Assembly: GCF_900215295.1 (NCBI RefSeq)
Contig: NZ_OCMF01000001.1
Coordinates: 682,001 to 746,000 of the forward strand
DNA: 64,000 nucleotides
Reading direction: 5' to 3'
Source: Salinimicrobium sediminis
GTDB taxonomy: Bacteria > Bacteroidota > Bacteroidia > Flavobacteriales > Flavobacteriaceae
The translations under genes were made by a program, and so were the position numbers. The notes beneath the pieces were generated by a model. The model ran no database searches, was not told where the DNA came from, and saw only the letters and a program-made list of their open reading frames with translations. Below, piece by piece: positions 1 to 8,912 of the stretch (the first letter of the stretch is position 1; each line of letters starts with the position of its first letter).

Positions 1-54
1 GACGGCCAAAATAAAATGCTTTTTCATAAATGAAAGGATGTTTATAATGTGGAA

Positions 55-816
55 CTATTCAATTTCTATAAAAACGGGGCAATGGTCACTATGTTGTGCA
101 TCGGGCAAGATCACGGCCCGTTTCACCCTCTCTCGTAAAGGTTCACTCACCAGGTGATAATCGATCCTCCAGCCTTTATTATTTCCGCGGGCACCGGCAC
201 GATAGCTCCACCAGGAATAATGTCCGGGATCAGTATTAAATTCCCGGAAGGAATCCACGAATCCGCTTTTCATGAAATTGCCGAGCCATTCCCGCTCTAC
301 CGGGAGGAATCCTGAAGTATTCTTAAGCCTTACAGGATCATGAATATCTATCTCCTCATGGCATATATTATAATCCCCGCAAATAATAAGATTTGGAAGC
401 TCCTGTTTAAGCTCATCAACGTAAGTCTGAAAATCGGCCATGTACTGCAGCTTATGATCGAGTCTCTTGATGTTGGTTCCCGACGGCAGATACATGCTCA
501 TCACTGAAAAATCTTCGAAATCTGCACGAATGTTTCGGCCCTCAAAATCCATATAATCTATACCGGTTCCAAAGATCACATTTTTAGGCTCAATCTTACT
601 AAGAATGGCGACGCCGCTATATCCTTTTTTTACTGCCGGAAACCAGGAATTGAATTTATACCCCAAATTCTCAAAAGGTTCCTGGTCAAATTGTTCGGGA
701 GTTGCTTTGATCTCCTGCAGGCAAACAACATCGGCATTTGTGCTGTCAAGCCATTCGATAAATCCTTTTTTAATTGCTGCTCTTATTCCGTTGACGTTGT
801 AAGAGATGATCTTCAT
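55..816 (-). CDS. xth: exodeoxyribonuclease III
   Basis: AP endonuclease / 3'-5' exonuclease of the endonuclease/exonuclease/phosphatase fold, acting in base-excision repair in the cytoplasm. At 253 aa it has the usual family length. Visible motifs are the N-terminal SYNVNG strand, the metal-binding Glu in LQEIK (about residue 36), GDYN (147-150) and the C-terminal SDH catalytic triplet (His245). It has no signal peptide, unlike the secreted relative at 39721-40782. The ATG directly follows an AGAAGGA ribosome-binding stretch. It lies 79 bp downstream of the large secreted protein gene on the same strand, with an inverted repeat over its start codon that could affect translation of read-through transcripts. 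Confidence 0.95.
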   Translation of the reverse strand: MKIISYNVNGIRAAIKKGFIEWLDSTNADVVCLQEIKATPEQFDQEPFENLGYKFNSWFPAVKKGYSGVAILSKIEPKNVIFGTGIDYMDFEGRNIRADFEDFSVMSMYLPSGTNIKRLDHKLQYMADFQTYVDELKQELPNLIICGDYNICHEEIDIHDPVRLKNTSGFLPVEREWLGNFMKSGFVDSFREFNTDPGHYSWWSYRAGARGNNKGWRIDYHLVSEPLRERVKRAVILPDAQHSDHCPVFIEIE

Positions 817-878
817 TCCTTCTAATTTTAATGCTGCCCAAAAATAGCATTTTTGGTCCTGCTTTTAGAAGGAATGAA
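812..878. repeat. nested inverted repeat over the xth start codon
   Basis: Perfect 14-bp inverted repeat with arms 812-825 and 865-878, enclosing a second 7-bp stem (838-844 and 850-856). The left arm contains the xth start codon and its AAGGA ribosome-binding site, so an RNA carrying both arms could hide the start. Inside the loop, on the minus strand, 839-846 reads TATTTTTG and matches the Bacteroidota -7 element TAnnTTTG, but I see no good -33 partner. A transcript starting there would lack the distal arm. Confidence 0.6.
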
Positions 879-895
879 ATAGGATTTATCCCGGA

Positions 896-3877
896 TTAAT
901 GAACAATAATTCGTGCTACCCTACCTTCATCGCGGGTTCCGATTCGCACCAGGTAAACTCCGGTAGCAACATGAGACATATCCAGGGTATAGGTATAGCT
1001 GTTAAAATTTTTCCTGATTAGATTCTCCACCAGCTTTTGCCCCAGCATATCATGTACGGTTAGCCAAAGCGGACTCTGAAAAGCAGTTTCGAAAGTGATC
1101 TCGTAAATATCTTCTTCTGAAGAAGTGATGATCAATTCCCCCTGTTGAAGTTCAGACTCCTCCACACCATCAACAATGATGACTGTATAATCGTTGGTAG
1201 TTCCATATTCCATCACATCACAGGGATCATTAAGATCGCCGGCATAACTTACATCGCCTGCCCGGGCACGCAGTAAATGTTCACCAAGAGGCGCATCTTC
1301 CGGAATTTCAAATTCAAAGGCCGTTGTGACACTGGAGGAACTAAATGTTCCAGAGGTCACAAGCCTTTCTGAATCTTCGAAAACTGCGTTATCGTTGAAA
1401 TCTATCCACATAGAAAATTCATTGCTGGTAGGCGCCTGCACTCCAACTCTATGGCTTTCAAGTTGCCTGTCAAGCCGGGTGGAAAATCCAATGAAGTTTA
1501 AATATCCATTAGTACAGTAGATATTCTCATTCACGATCTCCTCAAGGTAAAAGCTATTGATTCCGTCGTTAAAGGCACAGGATGAACCTTCAGGAATGCA
1601 ATCAAGGTGTGCAATGAAGGTTTCGGTTTCATCATTCTCGGGATTTGAATCATCCTCAAGAAAAGTAGCTGCTGTGATCTGGTAACCTTGCTGCGTAGAA
1701 AAATCGGTCGTCCTGGAAAAAGTAAAGGCTTCAATTTCATCTACCTCCAGAGTACCCGAAAAAACCTCTCTCACCCATTCTTCCTGATTAAGCATATACC
1801 CTACCTCAAAGCCTGACTGCGGCTCCCCACCAAAATTTTCAAGGGCAACCACAATATTTTCCTGCCCCAGGGAGGTTGAGGACATTGGGTGAAGTATTTC
1901 TGTCACCCCAATGTCCCGAGGCGGCAGGTTGGTCACTTCTACGGAATGCAGATCATTTGAAGGTTCTAAATCTCCCTCCAGATCTGTTGCCGCAGAAATT
2001 TCATAAGTCTCTCCTTCCTGAGAAAGATCAACAGTTTCAGAAAAAGTAAATTCCACCTGAGCTGTAGACGGGATAGAGCCTGTAAAGACCTCAGTAACTC
2101 TGGGACCATTGCCGACCTGATACCATACTTCAAAATTGGATTGAGATTCACTTCCAAAATTTCGGACAGCAACAGTGATCTCTTCTTCCTCTCCTAACGT
2201 AGATGATTTAGGACTTACTATCGCTGCCACTCCCACATCTATAGAGAACTTAGGTGCTATTTTGAAAACTCCTACCCTGTTGAGACGGGAACCAGGACGA
2301 AAATACTCTCCGTTGAACCAGAAGGTTTCGTTGTCTACGGGGTCAATACTTGTATGGCTATAGTCTCCATACCTTGAACTATTGTCGGGAACTGTGCTTT
2401 CAACGATAGTCTCCTCCTCAAAAGTCATAATTCCCAAAGGGTCATTTGCATAACGTCCTGTATACCTCAAAGTAGGCAGGAGCAGGTCTTCAAAATTGTC
2501 ATTCATGACTGTAAAACCTAATCCAATATTCCCGTGTTTGTCGATGCCAATACTTCCACACCATCTGTGATCTGTATCGGGTGCATAAGTTCCTTCCTGG
2601 TAAACACTCCAGGGACCTCCTGCAGGTGCCTGTCGCAACTCATACCAGCGAATTCCAGCGTGTTCTACTTGTGAAGGATCTACATCAACCACAAAGTTGA
2701 ATACAACAGAATTATGTGTTTCAAACCTTCTGTAAGAGGTGGGCCACATTACTGCTCCCTGTAAGGCATCAACATCTGGTGCACTTCCTACCTGCGAAAG
2801 ATTCATTACGCTTCCGCCGTCAAAAGTGCTATGAAAAGGGGTGACTCCCTGTGATGGATCCAGCTCCTGGGATTCGGTGATCACCGAATTCTGAGGATTA
2901 TTCCAGTCAACATTCAGCAGCCATATTTTAAGATGATCCACATTTATTCCTGCCCAGGCATCATCCTGAAAATAAATTATTGGCATATTCCCCGGGGGCG
3001 GCATTTGATCTCCCACAGCATTTAGTGCCGCCGGACTATAAAAACCATTTATCCTTATCCCCGGAAGCGGAAATCCCAGATGCCTGGCCTCGGCTCCCTG
3101 TAACATCTTGTCTCGTTCCAACACGAAGACGACTTCTTCTACAGCGTCATCTTCGGGATCCTGATTTGTTGTCACATAGTATCCGTCGCTCCACACAAAG
3201 AATTTAGGATAATCGGGAAAAGTTCCGGTAGGAAATCTATAAGTATACCAGCCGTCATTAACAGGGTCCGGACCTTTAGAAATAGCCACCAGCAAGGCGT
3301 TAGTGGGATCAATTTTACTGGGACAACCACGGCCGGGTTCATAAGGGCAACCGGCAAATTGCGTAATTAAAAACCTGTCGGCGAATTGATCATAAATAAC
3401 AATAGGATCTCCCCTTCTTTCTCCCACAAATTCTCCTCCCAGGGATTCGAGATCTGTATGCGGCAGTAAAAGATTTCCCTGTTTATCATGAACGGCAAAG
3501 CCCGCATTCCAGGCATTCACATAATGGTTAGGCCCCACAGCCCCGGTAGGATCTGTAGGTACGCGTGAGACATTTGTCACATCAAAGGATAGTTCCAGCG
3601 CCTTGCCCGGTATTTCTCCCATTTTCTGCTGCCATGCAGCATCCATGGTCTTTGGATATCCTTTCCCCGGCACCACTTTATTGGAAGTCCGCATTTTAGG
3701 ATTTACTTCCTTGGGAGAAGTAGTCGCGGGAATTAAATCTTTTGAAGATAATGGTGCAGTTTGTATAGGTTTCGCTACTCCCTGTAAGATGGGACCGGCC
3801 TTTTCAGGATCGGTCTGACCATAAAGTCCTATGCTGAAGATCAACAAAAAAACAGGGAGCAAGTAATATTTTACCAT
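896..3877 (-). CDS. large secreted protein with GEVED and type IX sorting domains
   Basis: Predicted type IX secretion cargo of 993 aa, exported through the periplasm. It begins with a signal peptide (MVKYYLLPVFLLIF, cleavage near residue 20). Residues about 90-540 form a beta-rich region of unknown function with several conserved Trp and Asp residues. Two CARDB-like repeats follow (about 545-650 and 655-760); each opens with D(V/I)GV and contains (V/L)(R/E)NFG. A GEVED domain (about 815-905, WIDFNDNAVFE) comes next, then a C-terminal sorting domain (about 915-993) with a DMLGQ motif and a final VYLVRIG strand. No enzymatic motif is recognised. It could be an adhesin or surface-bound hydrolase. 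Confidence 0.85.
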   Translation of the reverse strand: MVKYYLLPVFLLIFSIGLYGQTDPEKAGPILQGVAKPIQTAPLSSKDLIPATTSPKEVNPKMRTSNKVVPGKGYPKTMDAAWQQKMGEIPGKALELSFDVTNVSRVPTDPTGAVGPNHYVNAWNAGFAVHDKQGNLLLPHTDLESLGGEFVGERRGDPIVIYDQFADRFLITQFAGCPYEPGRGCPSKIDPTNALLVAISKGPDPVNDGWYTYRFPTGTFPDYPKFFVWSDGYYVTTNQDPEDDAVEEVVFVLERDKMLQGAEARHLGFPLPGIRINGFYSPAALNAVGDQMPPPGNMPIIYFQDDAWAGINVDHLKIWLLNVDWNNPQNSVITESQELDPSQGVTPFHSTFDGGSVMNLSQVGSAPDVDALQGAVMWPTSYRRFETHNSVVFNFVVDVDPSQVEHAGIRWYELRQAPAGGPWSVYQEGTYAPDTDHRWCGSIGIDKHGNIGLGFTVMNDNFEDLLLPTLRYTGRYANDPLGIMTFEEETIVESTVPDNSSRYGDYSHTSIDPVDNETFWFNGEYFRPGSRLNRVGVFKIAPKFSIDVGVAAIVSPKSSTLGEEEEITVAVRNFGSESQSNFEVWYQVGNGPRVTEVFTGSIPSTAQVEFTFSETVDLSQEGETYEISAATDLEGDLEPSNDLHSVEVTNLPPRDIGVTEILHPMSSTSLGQENIVVALENFGGEPQSGFEVGYMLNQEEWVREVFSGTLEVDEIEAFTFSRTTDFSTQQGYQITAATFLEDDSNPENDETETFIAHLDCIPEGSSCAFNDGINSFYLEEIVNENIYCTNGYLNFIGFSTRLDRQLESHRVGVQAPTSNEFSMWIDFNDNAVFEDSERLVTSGTFSSSSVTTAFEFEIPEDAPLGEHLLRARAGDVSYAGDLNDPCDVMEYGTTNDYTVIIVDGVEESELQQGELIITSSEEDIYEITFETAFQSPLWLTVHDMLGQKLVENLIRKNFNSYTYTLDMSHVATGVYLVRIGTRDEGRVARIIVH

Positions 3878-3896
3878 GTAGGGAAAATTTAATCTA

Positions 3897-3929
3897 TAAA
3901 TTTAAGGATTTACAAAGAGTGGAAACAAA
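3897..3929 (-). promoter_or_regulatory. putative promoter of the secreted GEVED protein
   Basis: Minus-strand TTTG (3926-3929), 21-nt spacer and TAAATTTA (3897-3904), close to the Bacteroidota -33/-7 consensus (TAnnTTTG), 20 bp upstream of the start codon. The -33 element overlaps the T-tract of the glyS terminator. Confidence 0.4.
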
Positions 3930-3964
3930 AAAAAGAACAATTCAAATAGAATTGCTCTTTTTTA
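3926..3964 (-). terminator. rho-independent terminator of glyS
   Basis: Near-perfect 11-bp stem (AAGAACAATTC paired with GAATTGCTCTT, one mismatch, loop AAATA), followed on the minus strand by a run of T. It lies just downstream of the glyS stop codon. Confidence 0.75.
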
Positions 3965-3986
3965 ACTCAATTTAAACAGAAAAAAG

Positions 3987-5525
3987 CTACTTCTTCATCC
4001 AGTGCTTAAAATCTGTTTCTTCAGAAATAACTTTAGAAAGTTCAGAAACCGGAACACGTTTTTGTTCCATGGTGTCGCGATATCTTACTGTAACCGTACG
4101 GTCTTCCAAAGAGTCATGATCTACGGTAATACACAAGGGTGTTCCCGCTGCATCCTGTCGACGATACCTGCGGCCAATGGCATCCTTTTCATCATACTGT
4201 ACATTGAAATCCCATTTAAGCTCTTCAATAATCTCCTGAGCAAGCTCCGGAAGTCCATCCTTCTTCACTAACGGTAGCACAGCTGCCTTATAAGGAGCAA
4301 GAATAGCAGGTAATTTTAATACAGTTCTGCTGCTTCCATCCTCCAGCTCTTCTTCTTTTAAAGAGGCCGAAAGTACTGCAAGGAACATCCTGTCCAGTCC
4401 TATTGAAGTTTCTATTACGTAAGGCACGTAATTTTCCTGCAGTTCTGGATCATAGAACCTCAGCTTCCTTCCTGAATGTTCTTCATGGGCTTTTAGATCA
4501 AAATCTGTCCTGGAGTGAATACCTTCCAGTTCTTTAAATCCGAAAGGAAAATTGAACTCGATATCGGTCGCAGCATTTGCATAATGTGCGAGTTTTTCGT
4601 GATCATGGAAACGGTAATTCTCTTCACCCAATCCCAGCGAAAAATGCCATTTTTGACGCACCTCTTTCCAGTGCTCATACCACTTCAACTCTTCCCCGGG
4701 ACGAACAAAATATTGCATTTCCATTTGCTCAAATTCCCGCATCCTGAAAATGAATTGTCGCGCCACAATTTCATTCCTGAAGGCTTTTCCTGTCTGCGCA
4801 ATCCCAAAAGGAATTTTCATCCTTCCGGTTTTTTGCACGTTTGAAAAATTGACAAAGATCCCCTGTGCTGTTTCGGGCCTTAAATAGAGATTGGAGGCTG
4901 TTTCTGAAGACGCTCCCAATTTAGTCCCGAACATGAGGTTGAACTGGCGGACATCGGTCCAGTTTTTTGAACCGGTTTCAGGATCGGCGATCCCTAATTC
5001 CTCGATCAGGGCTTTTACATCCTTAAGATCTTCATTGGTAAGCGAGCGACCCAGCCGCTCAAGGATCTCTTTTCTTTCAGAAAGATAACGTTGTACCCGG
5101 TCATTGGTATTGACGAACTGCTCCTCGTCAAAAGCTTCTCCAAAACGCTTACGCGCTTTTTCGATCTCCTTTTGCGCTTTTTGCAGGATCTTTTCAGCAT
5201 GATCTTCTACCAGAACATCTGCCCGATAACGCTTTTTTGAGTCCTTATTATCGATAAGGGGGTCATTAAAGGCATCTACGTGCCCTGAAGCTTTCCAGGT
5301 TGTTGGATGCATGAGGATCGCAGCGTCAATACCTACGATTTCCTGGTGCAGCTGCACCATGCTCTTCCACCAGTATTCCCTTATGTTTTTTTTGAGTTCT
5401 GCCCCGTTTTGCCCGTAGTCATAAACAGCACTTAAGCCGTCATAGATCTCGGAGGAAGCAAAGATGTACCCATACTCTTTGGCATGGGAAATAACATTTT
5501 TAAAAAGATCTTCTTGTTTTGCCAT
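3987..5525 (-). CDS. glyS: glycyl-tRNA synthetase (single-chain alpha2 type)
   Basis: Charges tRNA-Gly with glycine in the cytoplasm. The 512-aa single polypeptide is the archaeal/eukaryotic-like homodimeric class II form, not the alpha2beta2 form. Class II motif 2 is visible as FRNE followed by MREFEQME (about residues 250-270), and motif 3 as GLDRMFLAVL (about 375). The C-terminal part, from about residue 400, is the anticodon-binding fold. The N-terminal ATG follows the coiled-coil protein gene after a terminator, so it is probably transcribed on its own. Confidence 0.96.
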   Translation of the reverse strand: MAKQEDLFKNVISHAKEYGYIFASSEIYDGLSAVYDYGQNGAELKKNIREYWWKSMVQLHQEIVGIDAAILMHPTTWKASGHVDAFNDPLIDNKDSKKRYRADVLVEDHAEKILQKAQKEIEKARKRFGEAFDEEQFVNTNDRVQRYLSERKEILERLGRSLTNEDLKDVKALIEELGIADPETGSKNWTDVRQFNLMFGTKLGASSETASNLYLRPETAQGIFVNFSNVQKTGRMKIPFGIAQTGKAFRNEIVARQFIFRMREFEQMEMQYFVRPGEELKWYEHWKEVRQKWHFSLGLGEENYRFHDHEKLAHYANAATDIEFNFPFGFKELEGIHSRTDFDLKAHEEHSGRKLRFYDPELQENYVPYVIETSIGLDRMFLAVLSASLKEEELEDGSSRTVLKLPAILAPYKAAVLPLVKKDGLPELAQEIIEELKWDFNVQYDEKDAIGRRYRRQDAAGTPLCITVDHDSLEDRTVTVRYRDTMEQKRVPVSELSKVISEETDFKHWMKK

Positions 5526-5536
5526 AGCGCAAAAAT

Positions 5537-5569
5537 AAAAAAACCGCCCCGATTCAAGCCAGGGCGGTT
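5537..5569 (-). terminator. rho-independent terminator downstream of the coiled-coil protein gene
   Basis: GC-rich stem (ACCGCCC paired with GGGCGGT) followed on the minus strand by a run of seven T. It lies between the stop codon at 5591 and the glyS start. Confidence 0.85.
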
Positions 5570-5590
5570 GTAATAATTCAGAATTTAAAT

Positions 5591-6472
5591 TTATCTAAGG
5601 CTAAAGCTGGTAGCACCAATCAAATTAGTACCCTCATATACCATCACTTTATAATTTCCTTCTATAAGTTTTTCGGAATTTGTGTTCGCCAGGATACACA
5701 CATCCAGCTCTTCATTTTCGTAAAAAACCTGAGTGGAAGCACTATATACCATCACCCCACCGTCGTGCTGTACTGCTATTTGGTCCCCTACAAGTTCATT
5801 GTTAGGATTATACACCTGAACATAAAGATCTTTATCCCCGGCTTCGGCAAGCGCGTTTGGTGTTAATGAGAAGCAGGTTCTAATCTTGTCTACCCGTCGG
5901 GTACGATCATTTTCTACCAGTCGGCCACTGTTTCTTTCAATGACGCCTTCTCCCCTAAGGTTGCTGACTTTCAACTGAGCAGCGCGGTCGATCTTTGCGC
6001 CCATAGTTCGGGTTTGGGATTGCAGAGAATCAGAGATCCTGGTTCTTTCAAGAAGCACGTTGTTAGTACTGTCAATCTCTGTAATCAATCTTTGATTTTG
6101 ATTGCTCAGACTGTCTACCACTCTGAATAATTGCTCTTTTTCGGCTTTTAGATTGTTCACCTCTTTCCTGTAACGGGCAATTACAGCCAGATTGGCTTCC
6201 ATGTCCTGCACAGAATCCCGAAGCACTACGATTCTTTCGCGGGCAGCTACCAGGTCACGGTCCAGGCCTTCATTTTCGGCAATGGCCTCATCATATTTGA
6301 CAATGAGGTCATTTAACTCTCCTTCTATTACAGCTTTTTCCTGCTGTAGCAGTTCTTTATTTTCCTTTTCCTCGTTATAAAATTTAATAGTATAAATACC
6401 TAATGCAACCAAAGCTACTGCCAGAACCCCGGTAAGGATCTTTAAGGCATTGTTACTTTTCTGGTCTGTCAT
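5591..6472 (-). CDS. membrane-anchored coiled-coil protein
   Basis: 293 aa, no family recognised. It has a short polar N-terminus, one transmembrane helix (about residues 9-29, LTGVLAVALVALGIY), a long heptad-rich coiled coil (about 30-155, rich in Glu, Leu, Arg and Lys) and a compact C-terminal domain (about 170-293). The C-terminal domain has a beta-rich look, including phrases such as DLYVQVYNPNNELVG. The topology suggests an inner-membrane anchor with a periplasmic rod and a globular tip. It is divergent from comF and ends in a strong terminator, so it is a single-gene unit. No function is assigned. Confidence 0.75.
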   Translation of the reverse strand: MTDQKSNNALKILTGVLAVALVALGIYTIKFYNEEKENKELLQQEKAVIEGELNDLIVKYDEAIAENEGLDRDLVAARERIVVLRDSVQDMEANLAVIARYRKEVNNLKAEKEQLFRVVDSLSNQNQRLITEIDSTNNVLLERTRISDSLQSQTRTMGAKIDRAAQLKVSNLRGEGVIERNSGRLVENDRTRRVDKIRTCFSLTPNALAEAGDKDLYVQVYNPNNELVGDQIAVQHDGGVMVYSASTQVFYENEELDVCILANTNSEKLIEGNYKVMVYEGTNLIGATSFSLR

Positions 6473-6500
6473 AATAAAGGGTTTTTAACGGTTTACTTTG

Positions 6501-6529
6501 TAAATTTAGGAGTTTTAATCAGCCCACAA
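6501..6529 (-). promoter_or_regulatory. putative promoter of the coiled-coil protein gene
   Basis: Minus-strand TTG (6527-6529), 18-nt spacer and TAAATTTA (6501-6508), within the 72-bp divergent region shared with comF. It matches the TTG-N17-23-TAnnTTTG consensus except for the last base. Confidence 0.3.
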
Positions 6530-6544
6530 CTAATTTGTTAACAA

Positions 6545-7225
6545 ATGTTTCACGATTTCCTCGACTTGTTGTATCCAAGAATGTGTTACGGCTGCGAAAA
6601 GGCATTGACCAGCAACGAAAAAATCCTTTGCACCAATTGTTTACACGGATTGCCACTTGCAGATCATCATCTACAGACGGACAATCCTGTGGAAAAGATC
6701 TTCTACGGAAGAATTCCTGTTGAAAATGCCACTTCCCTCCTGCTTTTTGAGAAAAAAGGGGTGACACAAAAGCTCATCCATAACCTGAAATATCGCGGAC
6801 ACCAGGAAATAGGGAATTTCCTTGGCACCTGGCTGGGAGCTGAATTAAAAGAGTTGCCGGCATGGAAAGAGATCACAATGGTCATCCCTGTTCCCCTTCA
6901 CAAGCAGAAACTTAAAAAAAGAGGATTCAACCAGGTGGCGCAATTTGGAATGGAAATAGCTAAAGCTCTGGAGATTCCTTATCGGGATGACGTGCTGCTA
7001 AAAATTTCGGCTTCACAAACGCAAACCCTAAAAAAAAGATTTGCCCGCTGGGGAACTTTTGAAGAAACCTTTATCCTGCAAAATGAAAAAGCCTTAAAGG
7101 ACGCTCATGTGCTTTTGGTTGATGATCTCGTCACTACAGGTGCCACCCTGGAAGCCTGTGCACATAAAATTTTGACAGTGCCGGGAATAAAAATCAGCGT
7201 TGCCACAATGGCTGTAACCCATTAG
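6545..7225 (+). CDS. comF: ComF family phosphoribosyltransferase-like protein
   Basis: Homologue of competence protein ComF/GntX, tied in other bacteria to uptake or processing of transforming DNA. The 226-aa protein has an N-terminal zinc-ribbon-like module (CYGC near residues 14-17 and CTNC near 32-35) and a type I phosphoribosyltransferase domain. The PRPP-binding loop reads LLVDDLVTTGATL (about residues 190-202). Its substrate is not known from the sequence. The 3' neighbour at 7278 is on the same strand after a 52-bp gap, so the two may be co-transcribed. Confidence 0.9.
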   Translation: MFHDFLDLLYPRMCYGCEKALTSNEKILCTNCLHGLPLADHHLQTDNPVEKIFYGRIPVENATSLLLFEKKGVTQKLIHNLKYRGHQEIGNFLGTWLGAELKELPAWKEITMVIPVPLHKQKLKKRGFNQVAQFGMEIAKALEIPYRDDVLLKISASQTQTLKKRFARWGTFEETFILQNEKALKDAHVLLVDDLVTTGATLEACAHKILTVPGIKISVATMAVTH

Positions 7226-7277
7226 CAGCTTCGGGATTAAAAGAATAAATTGTTTCTTTGCAGTAAATCTCGTTTTC

Positions 7278-8912
7278 ATGAAAAGTACCGGGTTAAAAAT
7301 CCTCTTTTTCCTGACTCTCATACTGGCTGTCTCCAGCTGCGCAAAAAGGGGAACCCCCGATGGCGGACCGCTGGACGAAATTCCGCCGGAATATATCAGG
7401 GCCAGACCCGAAAATTTTACCACCAATTTCGACTCAAGGGAAATCAGGATCTACTTTAATGAATACATAAAGCTTAATGACCCTCAACGTCAAATCATTA
7501 TTTCCCCGCCCATGGATCCCCGCCCTGAGATCACACCTTTGGGAACTGCGAGTAAATCTATTCGTATAAGGATCAATGATACCCTGCAGCCCCGAACCAC
7601 CTACACCATTAACTTTGGGAGCAGTATTACAGATAACAACGAAGGAAATCCTCTCAGCTTTTTCACCTATGCTTTCTCGACAGGACCTTATATAGACTCC
7701 CTTTCTATAAGAGGTAGGGTGCAGGATGCTCTTCTTGGGGCACCAGATCCTTATATAACCATTGCGCTTTATGAAGTGGATTCCACTTATAACGATTCCC
7801 TGATCTATAAGGAAGTGCCAAGGTATGTTACCAGCACTCTTGACAGCACAACGTTTCAGCTTAACAACCTCAAACAGGGAACTTACCAACTGGTGGGTTT
7901 ACGCGACGTCAACAACAATTACACCTACGAACCCGAGACAGACAAGATCGCTTTTGCAGATGAGTATATCACCATTCCTACAGATGAAGAATTCGACCTT
8001 TCTATTTTCCAGGAATTACTTGCAGGTTCATTTGAAAGACCTTCTCAAAAAGCACAGCAACATCTCATTTTTGGCTACCGCGGACTCATAATCTCCGACA
8101 GTATTTCCATTGAACCACGAAATGTACCCGAAGAGTTTGAAGCCATGATCACTAAAGATCCTGCGAAGGACACTTTGCATTACTGGTACAAGCCGAACCT
8201 GGAAAGGGACACCTTTGGGTTTATTGCCCGCACTCCAAACCGGCAGGATACTTTGATGACGCGCTTAAAAACAATGAAAATGGATTCTTTGCAATTCACT
8301 TTTGAACCGGCTTCGAATCTTGGTTTTCACCAGGACATCAAAATTCTTCCAAACGTTCCGCTCGTTGCAATAAATGATTCTCTCGTAAAGATCACCGATA
8401 ATGATACTTTACCGGTAAACTTCACTGCGGCCTATAATAACTGGACAAATGAGTATCAGATCTCTTTTAAGAAAGATGAGCGTCAAAATTACCGCCTCAC
8501 TGCACTACCGGGGGCTTTTACAGATTTCTTCGGAAGAGAAAATGACACGATAAGATCATCCTTTAGAACGCCCGCTCTTTCCGATCTTGGAAATCTTATT
8601 GTCAACCTGCAGGGAGTGCAGAATTTCCCGGTGATCGTTCAATTAACCACTGAAAAAGGTGAAATAACGGCAGAACAGTACAGCACCGGCAACACAACTA
8701 TTAACTTCCAAAACATTAAACCAGGAAAGTACAGGCTTAGGCTAATTTACGATAGAAATGGAAACAGGATCTGGGATACCGGTAGTTTCCTTGGCAGAAG
8801 ACAACCTGAAACGGTCTTATATTTCCCGGGCATCCTTGATGTACGGGCTAACTGGGATGTTTCTGAAACTTTTGATGTCAATCTTTCGGCACCTAATCAA
8901 TCTGTACCGTAA
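7278..8912 (+). CDS. lipoprotein with bacterial Ig-like (Big_5) domain
   Basis: 544-aa predicted lipoprotein. The signal peptide ends in a lipobox (VSSC, Cys near residue 21), followed by the motif GTPDGGPLDE, which recurs in this Bacteroidota family. Residues about 35-140 form a Big_5-type Ig-like domain (PENFTTNF, FNEYIKL, TTYTINFG). The remainder is beta-rich, including a carboxypeptidase-regulatory-like stretch near 155-225 (GTYQLVGLRDVNNN) and another near 475-520 (GKYRLRLIYDRNGN). A cell-envelope role is inferred. Its 3' end overlaps the convergent nitrilase gene by 20 bp. Confidence 0.85.
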   Translation: MKSTGLKILFFLTLILAVSSCAKRGTPDGGPLDEIPPEYIRARPENFTTNFDSREIRIYFNEYIKLNDPQRQIIISPPMDPRPEITPLGTASKSIRIRINDTLQPRTTYTINFGSSITDNNEGNPLSFFTYAFSTGPYIDSLSIRGRVQDALLGAPDPYITIALYEVDSTYNDSLIYKEVPRYVTSTLDSTTFQLNNLKQGTYQLVGLRDVNNNYTYEPETDKIAFADEYITIPTDEEFDLSIFQELLAGSFERPSQKAQQHLIFGYRGLIISDSISIEPRNVPEEFEAMITKDPAKDTLHYWYKPNLERDTFGFIARTPNRQDTLMTRLKTMKMDSLQFTFEPASNLGFHQDIKILPNVPLVAINDSLVKITDNDTLPVNFTAAYNNWTNEYQISFKKDERQNYRLTALPGAFTDFFGRENDTIRSSFRTPALSDLGNLIVNLQGVQNFPVIVQLTTEKGEITAEQYSTGNTTINFQNIKPGKYRLRLIYDRNGNRIWDTGSFLGRRQPETVLYFPGILDVRANWDVSETFDVNLSAPNQSVP

